Source: Moraxella canis
GTDB lineage: Bacteria > Pseudomonadota > Gammaproteobacteria > Pseudomonadales > Moraxellaceae
Length of the DNA stretch: 64,000 nt
NCBI RefSeq assembly: GCF_002014965.1
Contig: NZ_MUXT01000008.1
Coordinates: 334,753 to 398,752, forward strand
Direction of reading: 5' to 3'
The notes beneath the pieces were generated by a model, which did no database searches, was not told the origin of the DNA, and saw only the letters and a program-made list of their open reading frames with translations. This document shows, piece after piece, positions 37,246 through 47,421 of the stretch; within the stretch, counting starts at the first letter, position 1; each line of letters opens with the position of its first letter. The position numbers and the translations under genes are program-made.

Positions 37246-37379
37246 ACGCACCACAACGAACGAACACAGTGAGACATCACTCACTAAGTCGTTTAAGAAC
37301 TTAAAATGTTGATACCTTGACACCGTATCGAATCTTTTTCTTAAACACAGTAAACTGTTTAAAGAAAAAACACATTTTA

Positions 37380-37455
37380 GGGTGGTTAGCTCAGTTGGTA
37401 GAGCATCTGCCTTACAAGCAGAGGGTCAGCGGTTCGATCCCGTTACCACCCACCA
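37380..37455 (+). tRNA. tRNA-Val (TAC)
   Basis: GGGTGGTTAGCTCAGTTGGT starts the cloverleaf; the anticodon loop CTTACAA gives TAC; the T arm is CGGTTCGATCCCG; CCA is encoded at 37453-37455. It is followed after 4 nt by tRNA-Asp. Confidence 0.95.
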
Positions 37456-37459
37456 TATT

Positions 37460-37536
37460 GCAGCGGTAGTTCAGTTGGTTAGAATACCGGCCTGTCACGC
37501 CGGGGGTCGCGGGTTCGAGCCCCGTCCGCTGCGCCA
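37460..37536 (+). tRNA. tRNA-Asp (GTC)
   Basis: GCAGCGGTAGTTCAGTTGGT starts the cloverleaf; the anticodon loop CTGTCAC gives GTC; the T arm is CGGGTTCGAGCCCCG; CCA is encoded at 37534-37536. Co-transcribed with tRNA-Val. Confidence 0.95.
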
Positions 37537-37570
37537 TTTTTAGTGTAGCTTTTATAAGCTTTTCACTTTC

Positions 37571-37602
37571 TCCCCAAGTCTCCCCTGGCTTGGGGATTTT
37601 TT
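37571..37602 (+). terminator. Terminator of the tRNA unit
   Basis: TCCCCAAG (37571-37578) pairs with CTTGGGGA (37589-37596), followed by TTTTTTC. Confidence 0.85.
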
Positions 37603-37738
37603 CTTTGGTTATTGTACCCATTTTACATGACGATTGTATGACTGCCGTTCATGTTTACTATCACCCCACTGGGGCAAATATGCTAAAATATAATCTATTA
37701 TCAGCCATTTAACTTTGCCAGTATCATCCGAGCCAACT

Positions 37739-39241
37739 ATGTCAAGCCCAATTGTATTTGATCCAAAAACCAAAAGCCAAGATGCGCAAGCCAATCAGCC
37801 TGCCTATCATCATAAAGCCAACCATAACCAAAACCGCAGCATTGAGCAGGCGGCAGAAGCTGGCTTGAGCCATCAAGGTGAAGCACCCAAAATCGGCTTT
37901 GTGTCTTTGGGATGCCCAAAGGCACTGGTTGATAGCGAGCGCATCATCACTGAGCTGTCTCGCGAAGGCTATCAGGTCGCCAAGGATTATGCCGGTGCTG
38001 ATTTGGTGGTAGTTAATACGTGCGGCTTTATTGAATCAGCGGTGCAAGAATCACTAGATGCCATTGGTGAGGCAATCAACCAAAATGGCAAGGTGATCGT
38101 GACCGGCTGCTTGGGTAAAGATGCTGACAAAATCCGCACCATGCATCCTGCTGTTCTGGCGGTCACAGGCGCCCACGCTTATGAAGAGGTGGTCTCGGCG
38201 GTCAATCATCATGTGCCAAAGCCAGTAAAACCCAAGCACTACGATCCAAAGATCGACCTGATCAATGAAGCTGGCATCAAGCTGACACCCAAGCACTACG
38301 CTTATTTAAAAATCTCTGAAGGCTGTAATCATCGCTGTACTTTTTGTATCATTCCATCACTGCGCGGCGATTTGGTCAGTCGCCCGATAGACAGTGTCAT
38401 GAAAGAAGCTGCCGCGCTCAAAAAATCTGGCGTCAAAGAGCTTTTGGTCATCTCTCAAGACACCTCCGCTTATGGTGTGGATTTAAAATATAAAACCTCG
38501 TTTTGGGAAGGTCAGCCGCTTAAGTCAAAATTCTACGACATGTGTCAGGCGATGGCAAAGCTTGGGATCTGGGTGCGGCTGCATTATGTGTATCCATACC
38601 CACATGTGGATGCCGTGGTCCAAATCATGGCAGACAGCATGGCGGCTTTTGGTGGCACGGGGGGCTTACTGCCTTATCTTGACATTCCTTTTCAGCACGC
38701 AAGCCCCAGCGTCCTAAAGGCTATGAAACGCCCTGCCATGAGCGAGAACACCCTTGAGCGCATCCAAGCATGGCGCGCCATTTGCCCAGATATCGTGATT
38801 CGCTCAACTTTCGTGGTCGGCTTTCCTGGCGAAACCGATGAAGATTTTGAATATCTGCTTGATTGGCTTACCAAGGCTCGCTTAGATCGTGTGGGCTGCT
38901 TTACTTATTCAGAAGTCGAAGGCGCGGTCGCCAATGATCTGCCCAATCCTGTGCCCGAAGAGATCAAGCACGCACGCTATGAGCGCCTGATGGCACTTCA
39001 GCAAAAGATCAGTGCAGAAAAACTTGCTGAAAAAGTGGGTAAAACGTTGGTCGTGTTGGTGGATGAGATCGACACCGAAGAAAATATCGCCATCTGCCGA
39101 AGCTATGCTGATGCGCCCGAAATTGACGGTCATGTGTATGTGGATAATATCGATGCCACAGTCAAGGCAGGAGATATGCTCAGCGTGGTGATTGATGAAG
39201 CAAGCGAATACGACTTGTTTGCAAGCTTTGGGTCGGCATAA
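37739..39241 (+). CDS. rimO: Ribosomal protein S12 methylthiotransferase RimO
   Basis: Radical-SAM enzyme that adds a methylthio group to Asp88 of ribosomal protein S12. The 500-aa protein has the N-terminal UPF0004 domain ([17 protein letters not shown] near residue 52), the radical-SAM Cys cluster CNHRCTFC near residue 203, and a C-terminal TRAM domain. About 48 residues precede the domain, against about 10 in E. coli; this leader is His/Asn/Gln-rich. ATG 37739 is used; a TTG at 37715 would add 8 more residues. No clear ribosome site was seen. Confidence 0.94.
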   Translation: MSSPIVFDPKTKSQDAQANQPAYHHKANHNQNRSIEQAAEAGLSHQGEAPKIGFVSLGCPKALVDSERIITELSREGYQVAKDYAGADLVVVNTCGFIESAVQESLDAIGEAINQNGKVIVTGCLGKDADKIRTMHPAVLAVTGAHAYEEVVSAVNHHVPKPVKPKHYDPKIDLINEAGIKLTPKHYAYLKISEGCNHRCTFCIIPSLRGDLVSRPIDSVMKEAAALKKSGVKELLVISQDTSAYGVDLKYKTSFWEGQPLKSKFYDMCQAMAKLGIWVRLHYVYPYPHVDAVVQIMADSMAAFGGTGGLLPYLDIPFQHASPSVLKAMKRPAMSENTLERIQAWRAICPDIVIRSTFVVGFPGETDEDFEYLLDWLTKARLDRVGCFTYSEVEGAVANDLPNPVPEEIKHARYERLMALQQKISAEKLAEKVGKTLVVLVDEIDTEENIAICRSYADAPEIDGHVYVDNIDATVKAGDMLSVVIDEASEYDLFASFGSA

Positions 39242-39357
39242 GCACACAAACACCCAAAATCTATCGGGTATCAGCCCATTTATGCTTATGAGACATCAAG
39301 TCTAGCAGTGTCGATAATGTGCTTGCCAGACTTGATCGCCGGTCTTCCCTGCCCTCT

Positions 39358-40605
39358 TTATCGATACGCTTGATCCACACCCATATCGATCGCCGCAAAC
39401 AATCGATCAATCTCATCAAAGGTCGTATAATGCAGGCAGCCCATTCTAAGCACTGATCCTGTTGGGCTTAGCGCTTCTGCTAAGGCTTGAGCATAAAAAT
39501 TACCATAGCCAAGCGCGATATTTTGCTTGCCCAAAAATCGACTGAGCGCTGTACCACTTTGAATACTGCCATCTTTGATGATATTGAACGCAAAAGTCGG
39601 CGTTCGCCCTTCTGCGCTTGGCTTACCATACAGCTTCAAAAATGGGCGCTGACCAAATTTATCCAAAATATATTGGCTTTGCTGCTGCTCATAGGCGCTC
39701 ACCAAGTCATAACTGTTTGCTTTGCTGTCGGGGGTGAGCTCATCCGCTCCCGATAAGCTCGCCCAGTAGCGCATCATGGCGATAAAGCCCGCCTGCGACT
39801 CAAAAGACTGCGTGCCTTGTTCGTATGACATCGGCGGCTTATTGGTGGCAGGCGCCACTTTATAAGGGGTTAATGCTTGTAAAATCTCACGGCGCGCAAA
39901 CATCATGCCCAAATGCGGACCCCCAATTTTATAAGCCGATGCAAATAATAAATCAGCCCCCAGTGCTTTGACATCAATGGGCATGTGCACCGCCGCATGG
40001 ACAGCATCGATACTAAGCCAAGCACCTACCGACTGGACGGTTTTTGATAGCTGCTTGATATCAATGATCGTACCAATCAAATTAGACGCCAAGCCAACCG
40101 CCACCAGACGAGTGCGCTCATCAATCATGGACTCAGCCGCCTGATAATCGATATCATCGTGATTGGCGTTCAACGGGATCATCCGAACTTCAACACCACG
40201 CTCCATCGCTGCCAGCTGCCATGCAGAGACTTGAGAGTAGTGATCTAAGCTGCTGACAACGACATTATCACCCGCCTGCCAAGTGGCAGCAACCACACGA
40301 GATATCATGAACATCAAACTGGTTGCATTTTGCCCAAACACGATCTCATCAGCATCGGCACCCAGCCAAATCGCCGCCTGCGTTCTTGCTTGTTGATTCA
40401 TCGACATCGTCTGCACGCCGGCATGATGATAGCTACCCATATTACTATTACCATGCCTAAGATAATCCATCATCGCTTGAGTGACGCAGTCAGGCACCTG
40501 AGAGCCGCCAGGTCCATCAAAATAGATGGGCAAATCCCCATTTTCGTTGGCATAATTGAATGCCGCAAACTGACGGCGAATGTCAGACAATCGATCTTGA
40601 AGCAT
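39358..40605 (-). CDS. Cysteine desulfurase-like PLP enzyme (class V aminotransferase)
   Basis: A 415-aa fold-type I PLP protein of the cysteine desulfurase-like subfamily (TIGR01976 kind). YFDGPGGSQVP opens the domain, FGQNATSLMF binds phosphate, SIDAVHAAVHMPID carries the PLP-binding Asp and His, and the Schiff-base Lys is in SAYKIGGPHLG near residue 238. It lacks the IscS-type long Cys loop, so true desulfurase activity is unproven; selenocysteine lyase, kynureninase-like or amino-acid lyase roles are possible. It follows a 2OG-Fe dioxygenase gene by 63 bp on the same strand. Confidence 0.82.
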   Translation of the reverse strand: MLQDRLSDIRRQFAAFNYANENGDLPIYFDGPGGSQVPDCVTQAMMDYLRHGNSNMGSYHHAGVQTMSMNQQARTQAAIWLGADADEIVFGQNATSLMFMISRVVAATWQAGDNVVVSSLDHYSQVSAWQLAAMERGVEVRMIPLNANHDDIDYQAAESMIDERTRLVAVGLASNLIGTIIDIKQLSKTVQSVGAWLSIDAVHAAVHMPIDVKALGADLLFASAYKIGGPHLGMMFARREILQALTPYKVAPATNKPPMSYEQGTQSFESQAGFIAMMRYWASLSGADELTPDSKANSYDLVSAYEQQQSQYILDKFGQRPFLKLYGKPSAEGRTPTFAFNIIKDGSIQSGTALSRFLGKQNIALGYGNFYAQALAEALSPTGSVLRMGCLHYTTFDEIDRLFAAIDMGVDQAYR

Positions 40606-40668
40606 AACTTTTCCCTAAGACAACATATAAGATAAGACAACAGAACGCTGTATAAACCAGTCCAGTGA

Positions 40669-41328
40669 TCAATCAGATGAAAGATTTGGATTATTCGCTG
40701 TTAACACAAGCAAATCCCAATAACCAACCTGATCTTGATCGCCCACAGTCACAGCAGACGCGCTGTGCCACAGCGTACGATCATTGACGATGCAATATTC
40801 GCCAGCCTTAGGCGTTAAGGTGCTGACAGGCTTTGGCGACTGTTTATCACGCCAAATCATCAGCTCACCGCCTGATTGATTGTATCTTTGAATGGTGAAA
40901 ACGCCCACATAGTCAAAGCCATCTTGATGAATACCTTCAGGCGCTGACTCGGCAGGAGCGCTGTCTTGTTTGGCGATGATGCGCATTTGATGAATTTCAA
41001 TTTGGCACACACTGGGCAACTCACACGCATCAACAAAACTTTGGCAAATCTGTGCCATGCCTTCACTGTGCAGCGCTTGATCGCTCAAATTGTCATAGAT
41101 GCGCACCACATCCCCTTGAAATTCATTAATATCACCTGATTGTATGAAGGCTTCGGTGGGCAGCACAGAAACCCTACCATGATCAAAGCTGATTTTGGAG
41201 TATCGACGCAGGCGATATTCGCCATCTTTATAGCGGCTGGGTGTTAATTCGTCAAAAGATGGGCGAAGGCTGATCACAGAGTCAGGCTGTAGTGCGCCAA
41301 GATGCATCAGCAGGGTTTGAGTTGGCAT
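40669..41328 (-). CDS. 2OG-Fe(II) dioxygenase family protein (DUF2257 type)
   Basis: A 219-aa protein of the family that includes free L-isoleucine 4-hydroxylase. The iron motif His-x-Asp is visible in EGIHQDGFDYVGVF near residue 137, the distal His is in NDRTLWHSASAV near residue 190, and RLRRYSKISFD near residue 42 is a family hallmark. It probably hydroxylates a free amino acid using 2-oxoglutarate and O2. It is followed by the PLP enzyme gene, so the two may act in sequence. The substrate is unknown. Confidence 0.8.
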   Translation of the reverse strand: MPTQTLLMHLGALQPDSVISLRPSFDELTPSRYKDGEYRLRRYSKISFDHGRVSVLPTEAFIQSGDINEFQGDVVRIYDNLSDQALHSEGMAQICQSFVDACELPSVCQIEIHQMRIIAKQDSAPAESAPEGIHQDGFDYVGVFTIQRYNQSGGELMIWRDKQSPKPVSTLTPKAGEYCIVNDRTLWHSASAVTVGDQDQVGYWDLLVLTANNPNLSSD

Positions 41329-41608
41329 GATAAACTTCCTTGATTTGCCTAGTGGGAATGCTCAAGCAAAGATTATCACAACTTTATTTTATCTTCAACC
41401 AAAAAATAAGTTATCAATTCAGCGGCTGTCGCTCTTAAAAATATTTGTGATTTTTTAGACTTATCAAAGCCTTAAAAATTTGCTAAAATTTATCTTTTTA
41501 ACTTTCTTTGATTATGTGATTGGATCCGTCAGAGATTTGGAAATGATCCAAACCTTTTGATAACATCATTTCACTTTATATTTTTGATTATTTTAGCAAA
41601 GGTGCATT

Positions 41609-42358
41609 ATGGCAGGTCACAGTAAATGGGCAAATATCAAACATCGCAAGGCTAAGCAAGACGCGGCAAAAGGCAAAATCTTCACCAAGATCATCCGTGA
41701 GATTGTCTCTGCTGCCAAGTCAGGTGACCCAGATCCTGCCAACAACCCCCGCCTAAGAGCCGTACTTGAAAAAGCCAATGCCGCCAACATGACAAAAGAT
41801 GTCATCAAACGCGCCATCGAACGCGGTGCAGGTGGCGGCGATAATGACAACATGGAAGAAATCACTTACGAAGGCTATGGCGTCGGCGGCGTGGCAGTCA
41901 TCGTCGAGACCATGACCGATAATGTCAATCGTACTGTTGGCGAAGTGCGTCATGCGTTTAGTAAAAATGGCGGCAATCTTGGCACGAGTGGGTCAGTGGC
42001 ATATTTATTTAGTAAGCGCGGCGAAATTGTGTTTCATGATTTAAGCTTAGAAGACAGCGTGATGGAAGCAGCGTTAGAAGCTGGCGCTGACGATATCGAA
42101 AATGATGGCGAAAGCTTATTGGTCATCACATCACCAGCAGAATTTGGTGCGGTCGTCGATGCACTGACAGCTGCTGGACTCACCCCTGACAGCATGGAAG
42201 TGACCATGTCGCCTTCCACCACAGCCGATATTGATAACATTGACGATGCCCAAAAAGTACTTAAAATGATCGATATGCTAGAAGATTTGGACGATGTCCA
42301 AGAAGTCTATACTAATGTTAATTTTAGTGATGATGTCATGGCACAGCTTAATGCTTGA
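41609..42358 (+). CDS. YebC/PmpR-family regulator
   Basis: A 249-aa cytoplasmic protein with the family N-terminus [32 protein letters not shown] near residue 74, [14 protein letters not shown], and [11 protein letters not shown] near the end. Members bind DNA as transcription regulators, and some (TACO1-like) help translation through proline runs. It stands alone with its own terminator. The 280-bp gap upstream is A+T-rich and otherwise featureless. Confidence 0.95.
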   Translation: MAGHSKWANIKHRKAKQDAAKGKIFTKIIREIVSAAKSGDPDPANNPRLRAVLEKANAANMTKDVIKRAIERGAGGGDNDNMEEITYEGYGVGGVAVIVETMTDNVNRTVGEVRHAFSKNGGNLGTSGSVAYLFSKRGEIVFHDLSLEDSVMEAALEAGADDIENDGESLLVITSPAEFGAVVDALTAAGLTPDSMEVTMSPSTTADIDNIDDAQKVLKMIDMLEDLDDVQEVYTNVNFSDDVMAQLNA

Positions 42359-42364
42359 TGATCG

Positions 42365-42395
42365 ACAAGATTGGCTTAGCCAATCTTGTTTTTTA
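42365..42395 (+). terminator. Terminator after yebC
   Basis: ACAAGATTGG (42365-42374) pairs with CCAATCTTGT (42380-42389) with a 5-nt loop, followed by TTTTTTA. Confidence 0.88.
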
Positions 42396-42470
42396 TTATC
42401 AAAGTCATGAGTGATTCACCATAAGTCTAAGCCTAACTGTATTAATTTTGTAGAATAACAAGGAAATTGT

Positions 42471-44015
42471 ATGCTCACCCCTTATGTTCGCGCCATCTTG
42501 CAAGCCACCGTTTATGATGTTGCCATCCGCACACCACTTGAGCCTGCCGCCAAGCTTTCTACAAGATTTGATAACAACATTCGCCTAAAGCGCGAAGATC
42601 TTCAGCCTGTGTTTAGCTTTAAATTGCGCGGCGCATATAATAAAATCAGCCAGTTATCCGACGCCCAAAAACAAAAAGGCATCATCTGTGCATCGGCAGG
42701 CAACCATGCCCAAGGTGTGGCGTATTCTGCCAGCCGCTTAGGCATTGACAATTTGATCGTCATGCCAACTACGACACCTGACATCAAAGTCCAAGCGGTC
42801 AAATCCTTTGGCGGTACGGTTCATCTGCATGGCGACAGTTTTGATGAAGCCAACCGCTTTGCGATGCACAAAGCCGAAACTGACGGCATGACTTATATCG
42901 CGCCTTATGATGATGAGCTGGTGATTGCAGGACAAGGGACAATTGGGCTTGAGCTGACACAGCAGTGGCGTGAGATAGATTATGTGTTTGTGGCGTGCGG
43001 TGGTGGCGGACTGGTCGCAGGCATTGCCGCTTATCTTGGCGATGTCGCACCACACATCAAAGTTATCGCCGTTGAGCCTGAAGGTGCCGCTTGTCTAAAA
43101 GCCGCCCTAGCTGCAGGCGAGCGAGTACGCTTGCCACAAGTCTCACTATTTGCCGATGGTGTAGCGGTCGCACAGATTGGCGAGAAGCCTTTTGAAGTCG
43201 CCAAACTGTCAAAATCCGATGGCTCAGGTGCGGTGATTGAGCCTGAAGTGGTGACTTGTACTAACGATGAAATTTGCGCTGCCATCAAAGATATCTTTGA
43301 AGAAAATCGCTCCATCGTTGAGACGGCGGGCGCATTGTCTGTGGCAGGCATGAAAAAATTCATCCAAACCAACGGCATCACCGACAAAAACTGCGTCGCC
43401 ATCATCTCAGGCGCAAATATGAACTTCGATCGCTTGCGCTATATCGCCGAGCGCACCGAAATTGGTGAACAAAAAGAAGCGATTTTTGCGGTGGCTGTGC
43501 CTGAACGCACTGGGGCATTTTTGGATTTTTGTCGCACACTCCAAGGGCGTAACATCACCGAGTTTAATTATCGTGTCGATGCTTCTCATCCAGAAGCTGC
43601 GGCACATGTGTTTGTGGGCGTGGGGCTCAAAGAAGGTCAAAAAGAGCGCGCCACCATCATGGACTTATTAAGCGATGCCGATTACGATGCTCACGACTTG
43701 ACTGATGATGAGGCTGCCAAAACCCACATTCGCTATCTCATCGGTGGTCATGCGCGCATCGAAGACGAGCAGCTGTTCCGCGTGATTTTCCCTGAGCGTC
43801 CGGGTGCGCTGTTAAACTTTTTGGAAAAACTGGGACAAGATTTTAACATCACTTTATTCCACTATCGCAATCATGGCGCTGCCGAAGGTCGTATCATGGT
43901 GGGTTTACAAGCCTCTAAGGGTAGCAGTCGTCAAATTTTGGATGCGCTCACCGACATCGGCTACGAGTGTCAAAGCCTGACGGACAATGTGGGCTATCGG
44001 CTGTTTTTGAAGTGA
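42471..44015 (+). CDS. ilvA: Threonine ammonia-lyase, biosynthetic
   Basis: PLP enzyme that deaminates threonine to 2-oxobutyrate, the first committed step to isoleucine. At 514 aa it is the long allosteric form: the PLP Lys is in FSFKLRGAYNKI near residue 52, CGGGGLVAGIA near residue 177, and two ACT-like regulatory regions (about 325-420 and 420-510, with ERTGAFLDF and ERPGALLNF) sense isoleucine and valine. An AAGGAAA site precedes ATG 42471. The restriction gene begins only 4 bp after its stop, so read-through expression of the R-M genes is likely. Confidence 0.95.
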   Translation: MLTPYVRAILQATVYDVAIRTPLEPAAKLSTRFDNNIRLKREDLQPVFSFKLRGAYNKISQLSDAQKQKGIICASAGNHAQGVAYSASRLGIDNLIVMPTTTPDIKVQAVKSFGGTVHLHGDSFDEANRFAMHKAETDGMTYIAPYDDELVIAGQGTIGLELTQQWREIDYVFVACGGGGLVAGIAAYLGDVAPHIKVIAVEPEGAACLKAALAAGERVRLPQVSLFADGVAVAQIGEKPFEVAKLSKSDGSGAVIEPEVVTCTNDEICAAIKDIFEENRSIVETAGALSVAGMKKFIQTNGITDKNCVAIISGANMNFDRLRYIAERTEIGEQKEAIFAVAVPERTGAFLDFCRTLQGRNITEFNYRVDASHPEAAAHVFVGVGLKEGQKERATIMDLLSDADYDAHDLTDDEAAKTHIRYLIGGHARIEDEQLFRVIFPERPGALLNFLEKLGQDFNITLFHYRNHGAAEGRIMVGLQASKGSSRQILDALTDIGYECQSLTDNVGYRLFLK

Positions 44016-44019
44016 TATT

Positions 44020-44868
44020 ATGAATATTATTAATGCAATCTTTAATGTCGTAACAGGTTTTTCTAGCGAACTTAATCGCAGTTCGCATGGGCTAAATCGT
44101 GCCAATCAAATGGGCGGGGCATTGGAAGAATGGGTGAAAGATATTTTTGCCAATACCGCACATATAGACAATGAGCAAGAAAGGCTATTTCGCTTATCTC
44201 AGGTATTTAGCTATTTGGGCAACCAAAATAACCCACCCGACATCATCCTAAGAAGTGGCGATGCCATCGAAGTGAAAAAGGTTACTAGCAAGGATGCTAC
44301 TTTAGCCTTAAACAGCTCTTATCCAAAAAATAAGCTCTTTGCTAATTCACCGCTAATCACCCAAGCATGTCGCCAATGCGAAGAAAATTGGACACAAAAA
44401 GACATTTTATATATTGTTGGTGTAGTTCCAAAAAGCCAAACTCTACACAGCTTATTCATGGTGTACGGTGAAGACTATTGTGCAGACCCCAGTACTTACG
44501 AAAGAATACGCCAAGCAATATCCACAGGTATTCAAACCATACCTGATATTGAATTTACATCAACTAATGAACTAGCAAAGGTCAAAAAAGTTGATCCCTT
44601 GGGGATTACCGATTTGCGTGTCCGTGGTATGTGGTCTATTACTAGCCCCTTTAAGGTTTTTGATTATATTTACCAAAGAGATTTTACCAAATCTTTTAAT
44701 TTTGCCTGTATTATTAATCAAGAAAAATATCAGTCATTTAATAATACTTTTTTAATTGAAAATTTAATTAGTCATGTTGATGGGTTTAACATTCAAGATG
44801 TTTACATTAAAAATCCCAACAATCCAGCCCAATTAAAATTAGCCAAGTTAATTAGTTTTAAAGTATGA
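44020..44868 (+). CDS. Type II restriction endonuclease, NgoPII family (GGCC)
   Basis: A 282-aa endonuclease resembling R.Ngo[14 protein letters not shown] at the start, [26 protein letters not shown], then DAIEVKKV, where Asp-x-x-Glu-Val-Lys-Lys is a PD-(D/E)xK-like core near residues 85-91. Known NgoPII family members cut GGCC. The gene starts 4 bp after ilvA and its stop overlaps the methyltransferase start (ATGA). It is more A+T-rich than its neighbours, which points to acquisition. Confidence 0.85.
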   Translation: MNIINAIFNVVTGFSSELNRSSHGLNRANQMGGALEEWVKDIFANTAHIDNEQERLFRLSQVFSYLGNQNNPPDIILRSGDAIEVKKVTSKDATLALNSSYPKNKLFANSPLITQACRQCEENWTQKDILYIVGVVPKSQTLHSLFMVYGEDYCADPSTYERIRQAISTGIQTIPDIEFTSTNELAKVKKVDPLGITDLRVRGMWSITSPFKVFDYIYQRDFTKSFNFACIINQEKYQSFNNTFLIENLISHVDGFNIQDVYIKNPNNPAQLKLAKLISFKV

Positions 44869-45860
44869 AAATTATTAGTTTATTTAGCGGTTGCGGTGGT
44901 CTTGATTTGGGATTTGAAAAGGCAGGATTTGAAATATCTGTTGCTAACGAATATGACAAAAGCATTTGGGCAACCTTTAAAGCCAATCACCCCAATACCA
45001 AGCTTATTGAAAGCGATATTCGCAATATACCAGAAGAAGATTTCCCAAATGATATTGATGGAATTATCGGTGGACCGCCTTGTCAATCTTGGTCAGAAGC
45101 TGGTGCTTTGCGTGGCATTAATGATGCTCGTGGCCAGTTATTTTATGACTATATCCGTATTTTAAAAAACAAACAGCCAAAATTCTTTTTGGCAGAGAAT
45201 GTTAGTGGTATGCTTGCCAACAGACACTCGGACGCTGTTCAAAATATCTTAAAAATGTTTGATGAATGCGGTTATAATGTAACTGTTAATATGGTAAATG
45301 CTAAAAACTATGGCGTTGCACAAGAAAGAAAGCGTGTTTTTTATATTGGTTTTCGCAAAGACCTTAATATAGACTTTCAATTTCCTGTTGGTTCAACAAT
45401 AGAAGATGACAAAAAAATCACACTAAAAGACATTATTTGGGATTTGCAAGACACTGCTATTCCAGCACTTGACAAAAACCAAAAAAATCCAAATGCTATT
45501 AATAATAATGAGTATTTTATTGGTAGTTTCTCACCTATTTACATGAGCCGAAATCGTGTCAAAGCATGGCATGAACAAGGCTTTACGGTGCAGGCATCAG
45601 GTCGTCAATGCCAACTGCACCCACAAGCACCAAAAATGGAAAAGTACGGCACAAATGATTGCCGTTTTGTTGTTGGCAAGGAACATTTATACCGAAGAAT
45701 GACCGTCAGAGAAGTTGCTAGAGTGCAAGGTTTTCCAGATGATTTTAAATTTATTTATCAAAATGTCAATGATGGATATAAAATGATTGGAAATGCTGTG
45801 CCAGTTAATTTAGCTTACGAAATTGCAATTGCGATTAAAGATCAATTATCAAACCCATGA
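44865..45860 (+). CDS. DNA cytosine-5 methyltransferase, M.NgoPII-like
   Basis: A 331-aa C5-methyltransferase that protects the sites cut by the preceding enzyme. Motif [19 protein letters not shown], motif IV with the catalytic Cys in [12 protein letters not shown] near residue 73, motif VI AENVSGM, motif VIII and the target domain [14 protein letters not shown], and motif [14 protein letters not shown] are all intact. It closely resembles M.NgoPII, so GGCC is the likely target. It overlaps both neighbours by 4 bp (ATGA), so R, M and the ASCH gene probably form one transcript. Confidence 0.92.
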   Translation: MKIISLFSGCGGLDLGFEKAGFEISVANEYDKSIWATFKANHPNTKLIESDIRNIPEEDFPNDIDGIIGGPPCQSWSEAGALRGINDARGQLFYDYIRILKNKQPKFFLAENVSGMLANRHSDAVQNILKMFDECGYNVTVNMVNAKNYGVAQERKRVFYIGFRKDLNIDFQFPVGSTIEDDKKITLKDIIWDLQDTAIPALDKNQKNPNAINNNEYFIGSFSPIYMSRNRVKAWHEQGFTVQASGRQCQLHPQAPKMEKYGTNDCRFVVGKEHLYRRMTVREVARVQGFPDDFKFIYQNVNDGYKMIGNAVPVNLAYEIAIAIKDQLSNP

Positions 45861-46240
45861 ATTATACCACCCTACCCCAGTGGTCATTTGGCGACACTCC
45901 CCAGATGGCGGATGCGCTATTAAAGCTTGTGTTGGATGGCAAAAAAACCGCTACTTGTACGGCTTTAGATTGGCACTTAGCAGAGCCACTACCGCCTGTG
46001 GGCAGCCTACAAGTCATCACCGATGGGCAAAATATGCCTGCTTGCATTATCCAAAATACCGCGCAGTTTATCATTCGCTTTAACGAAGTGGATGAAGCTC
46101 TTGCCCAAAAAGAAGGCGAAGGTGATTTATCGTTGGCGTATTGGCGAGCAGAGCATCAACGATTTTTTGAGCGATTTGGTATCTTTGATGATACAATGTG
46201 GCTAATTTTTGAAGAATTTACTGTGATTGAGATTTTATGA
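45857..46240 (+). CDS. ASCH domain-containing protein
   Basis: A 127-aa protein with an ASCH fold: [26 protein letters not shown] (quoted in part: [11 protein letters not shown]) holds the conserved Lys-Lys-Thr, and [18 protein letters not shown] near residue 95 is typical of the group. ASCH proteins bind RNA or modified nucleosides; some are nucleoside amidohydrolases (YqfB) or RNases. Its start overlaps the methyltransferase stop as ATGA, so it is translationally coupled to the R-M pair. Whether it is original to this locus or came with the R-M genes is unresolved. Confidence 0.82.
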   Translation: MNYTTLPQWSFGDTPQMADALLKLVLDGKKTATCTALDWHLAEPLPPVGSLQVITDGQNMPACIIQNTAQFIIRFNEVDEALAQKEGEGDLSLAYWRAEHQRFFERFGIFDDTMWLIFEEFTVIEIL

Positions 46241-46488
46241 CTTGGTCGCCAAGCTCATCATTTTAAGCTGTCAGTGAAGCTGATTATATAGAGTAAACAG
46301 GAGTAAGTTGGCGGTATGACAGCTGCAGCATTAACGATTTAAACTCAGACGCTCAACGTCCATCAATCCCACCCATCAAGGCAAAGGCTGCGCAAACAAG
46401 CTTTGCCCAAAAGTTGGGTGTATAAAACTTCAAAAGAATCCATGCAAACGACAGGCTTAAAACATCGCTATAAATTGGTAATATACCC

Positions 46489-46890
46489 ATGACAGAACAC
46501 GGTTTAACTCGAGTGCGCGCCGATAAATGGCTGTGGGCGGCACGATTTTTCCGTACTCGTAGCCTTGCCAAAGAAGCCATCGAATCTGGCAAAGTGCATA
46601 TGAACGGTGCCAAAATCAAAGTCAGCAAAGAGCTGCAAGTCGGCGATACGCTCACCGTTCGCCAAGGACATGCCACACGCCTTGAAGAAAAAACAATCAT
46701 CGTCAAGGCATTGTCCGAAAATCGCGGTAATGCCACCCTTGCAGCGACCCTGTATGAAGAAACTGACGAAAGTAAAACTCAGCGTGCTTTTATGGCTGAA
46801 CAACGAAAGCTAATGAATTTGGCGCGTCCAGACAGCCGACCTGACAAAAAGCAGCGCCGAGAATTAAATAAATTCAAACATCATTGGTAA
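46489..46890 (+). CDS. hslR: Heat-shock protein 15 family (S4 RNA-binding), HslR
   Basis: A 133-aa S4-domain protein that in E. coli rescues stalled 50S subunits carrying nascent chain. RVRADKWLWAARFFRTRSLA (residues 8-27) is the S4 RNA-binding helix pair, followed by GKVHMNGAKIK and VGDTLTV. The C-terminal tail is basic (KKQRRELNKFKHHW). The 248-bp gap before it shows no gene. Its stop codon overlaps the next start. Confidence 0.92.
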   Translation: MTEHGLTRVRADKWLWAARFFRTRSLAKEAIESGKVHMNGAKIKVSKELQVGDTLTVRQGHATRLEEKTIIVKALSENRGNATLAATLYEETDESKTQRAFMAEQRKLMNLARPDSRPDKKQRRELNKFKHHW

Positions 46891-47372
46891 TGACTATGAC
46901 CACACCACGATCGATTCTTTTTGTTTGTTTGGGTAATATCTGCCGAAGCCCATCCGCTGAAGCTGTGATGCGCACCAAACTGACTCAGCTTGTCCCTGAT
47001 ATCCATTTGGATTCAGCAGGGACGGCGGGCTATCACATCGGCAATCCCCCCGATCCACGCGCCATTGTCATTGGTCAGTCGCTTGGTTTTGAGTTGGACA
47101 AACTGCGCGCACGCCAAGTTTCTTGGGAAGATTTTTATGAGTTTGAGCTGATCTTTGCGATGGATGAGACCAATTTATCAGACTTACAAACCCTTCAAAA
47201 AACTGCCATCATGCATGCTGATGGTCGAGCGGTGGCACAGCTTGATTTATTTGATCCTACCGGTCAGTCGGTCGCCGACCCTTATTATGGCGATGAGCAA
47301 GACTTTAAGCAAATGTACGCCCATCTTCAGCGCATTGCCGATCAGCATATCGCTAAATGGCAGCTTGATTGA
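46890..47372 (+). CDS. Low-molecular-weight protein tyrosine phosphatase
   Basis: A 160-aa cytoplasmic phosphatase. The P-loop CLGNICRS (C-x5-R-S) is near residue 14 and the catalytic acid is in DPYYGDEQDF near residue 130 (Asp-Pro-Tyr). The ATG at 46890 shares its A with the hslR stop; ATG 46896 is also possible. This is a free-standing LMW-PTP without capsule kinase neighbours, so the target is not evident. Confidence 0.92.
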   Translation: MTMTTPRSILFVCLGNICRSPSAEAVMRTKLTQLVPDIHLDSAGTAGYHIGNPPDPRAIVIGQSLGFELDKLRARQVSWEDFYEFELIFAMDETNLSDLQTLQKTAIMHADGRAVAQLDLFDPTGQSVADPYYGDEQDFKQMYAHLQRIADQHIAKWQLD

Positions 47373-47421
47373 TCACGCTTCGCCTGCGACTGATTGACTT
47401 GCCAAGCCTGCTACCGCTATA

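Noticed and set aside
38650..38670. G6 run in rimO as a phase-variation tract
   Set aside because: It encodes conserved Gly residues in frame and is too short to suggest slippage.
39295..39336. Inverted repeat ATCAAGTCT...AGACTTGAT between rimO and the PLP enzyme gene
   Set aside because: The loop is 24 nt and there is no T run, so neither a terminator nor a site could be supported.
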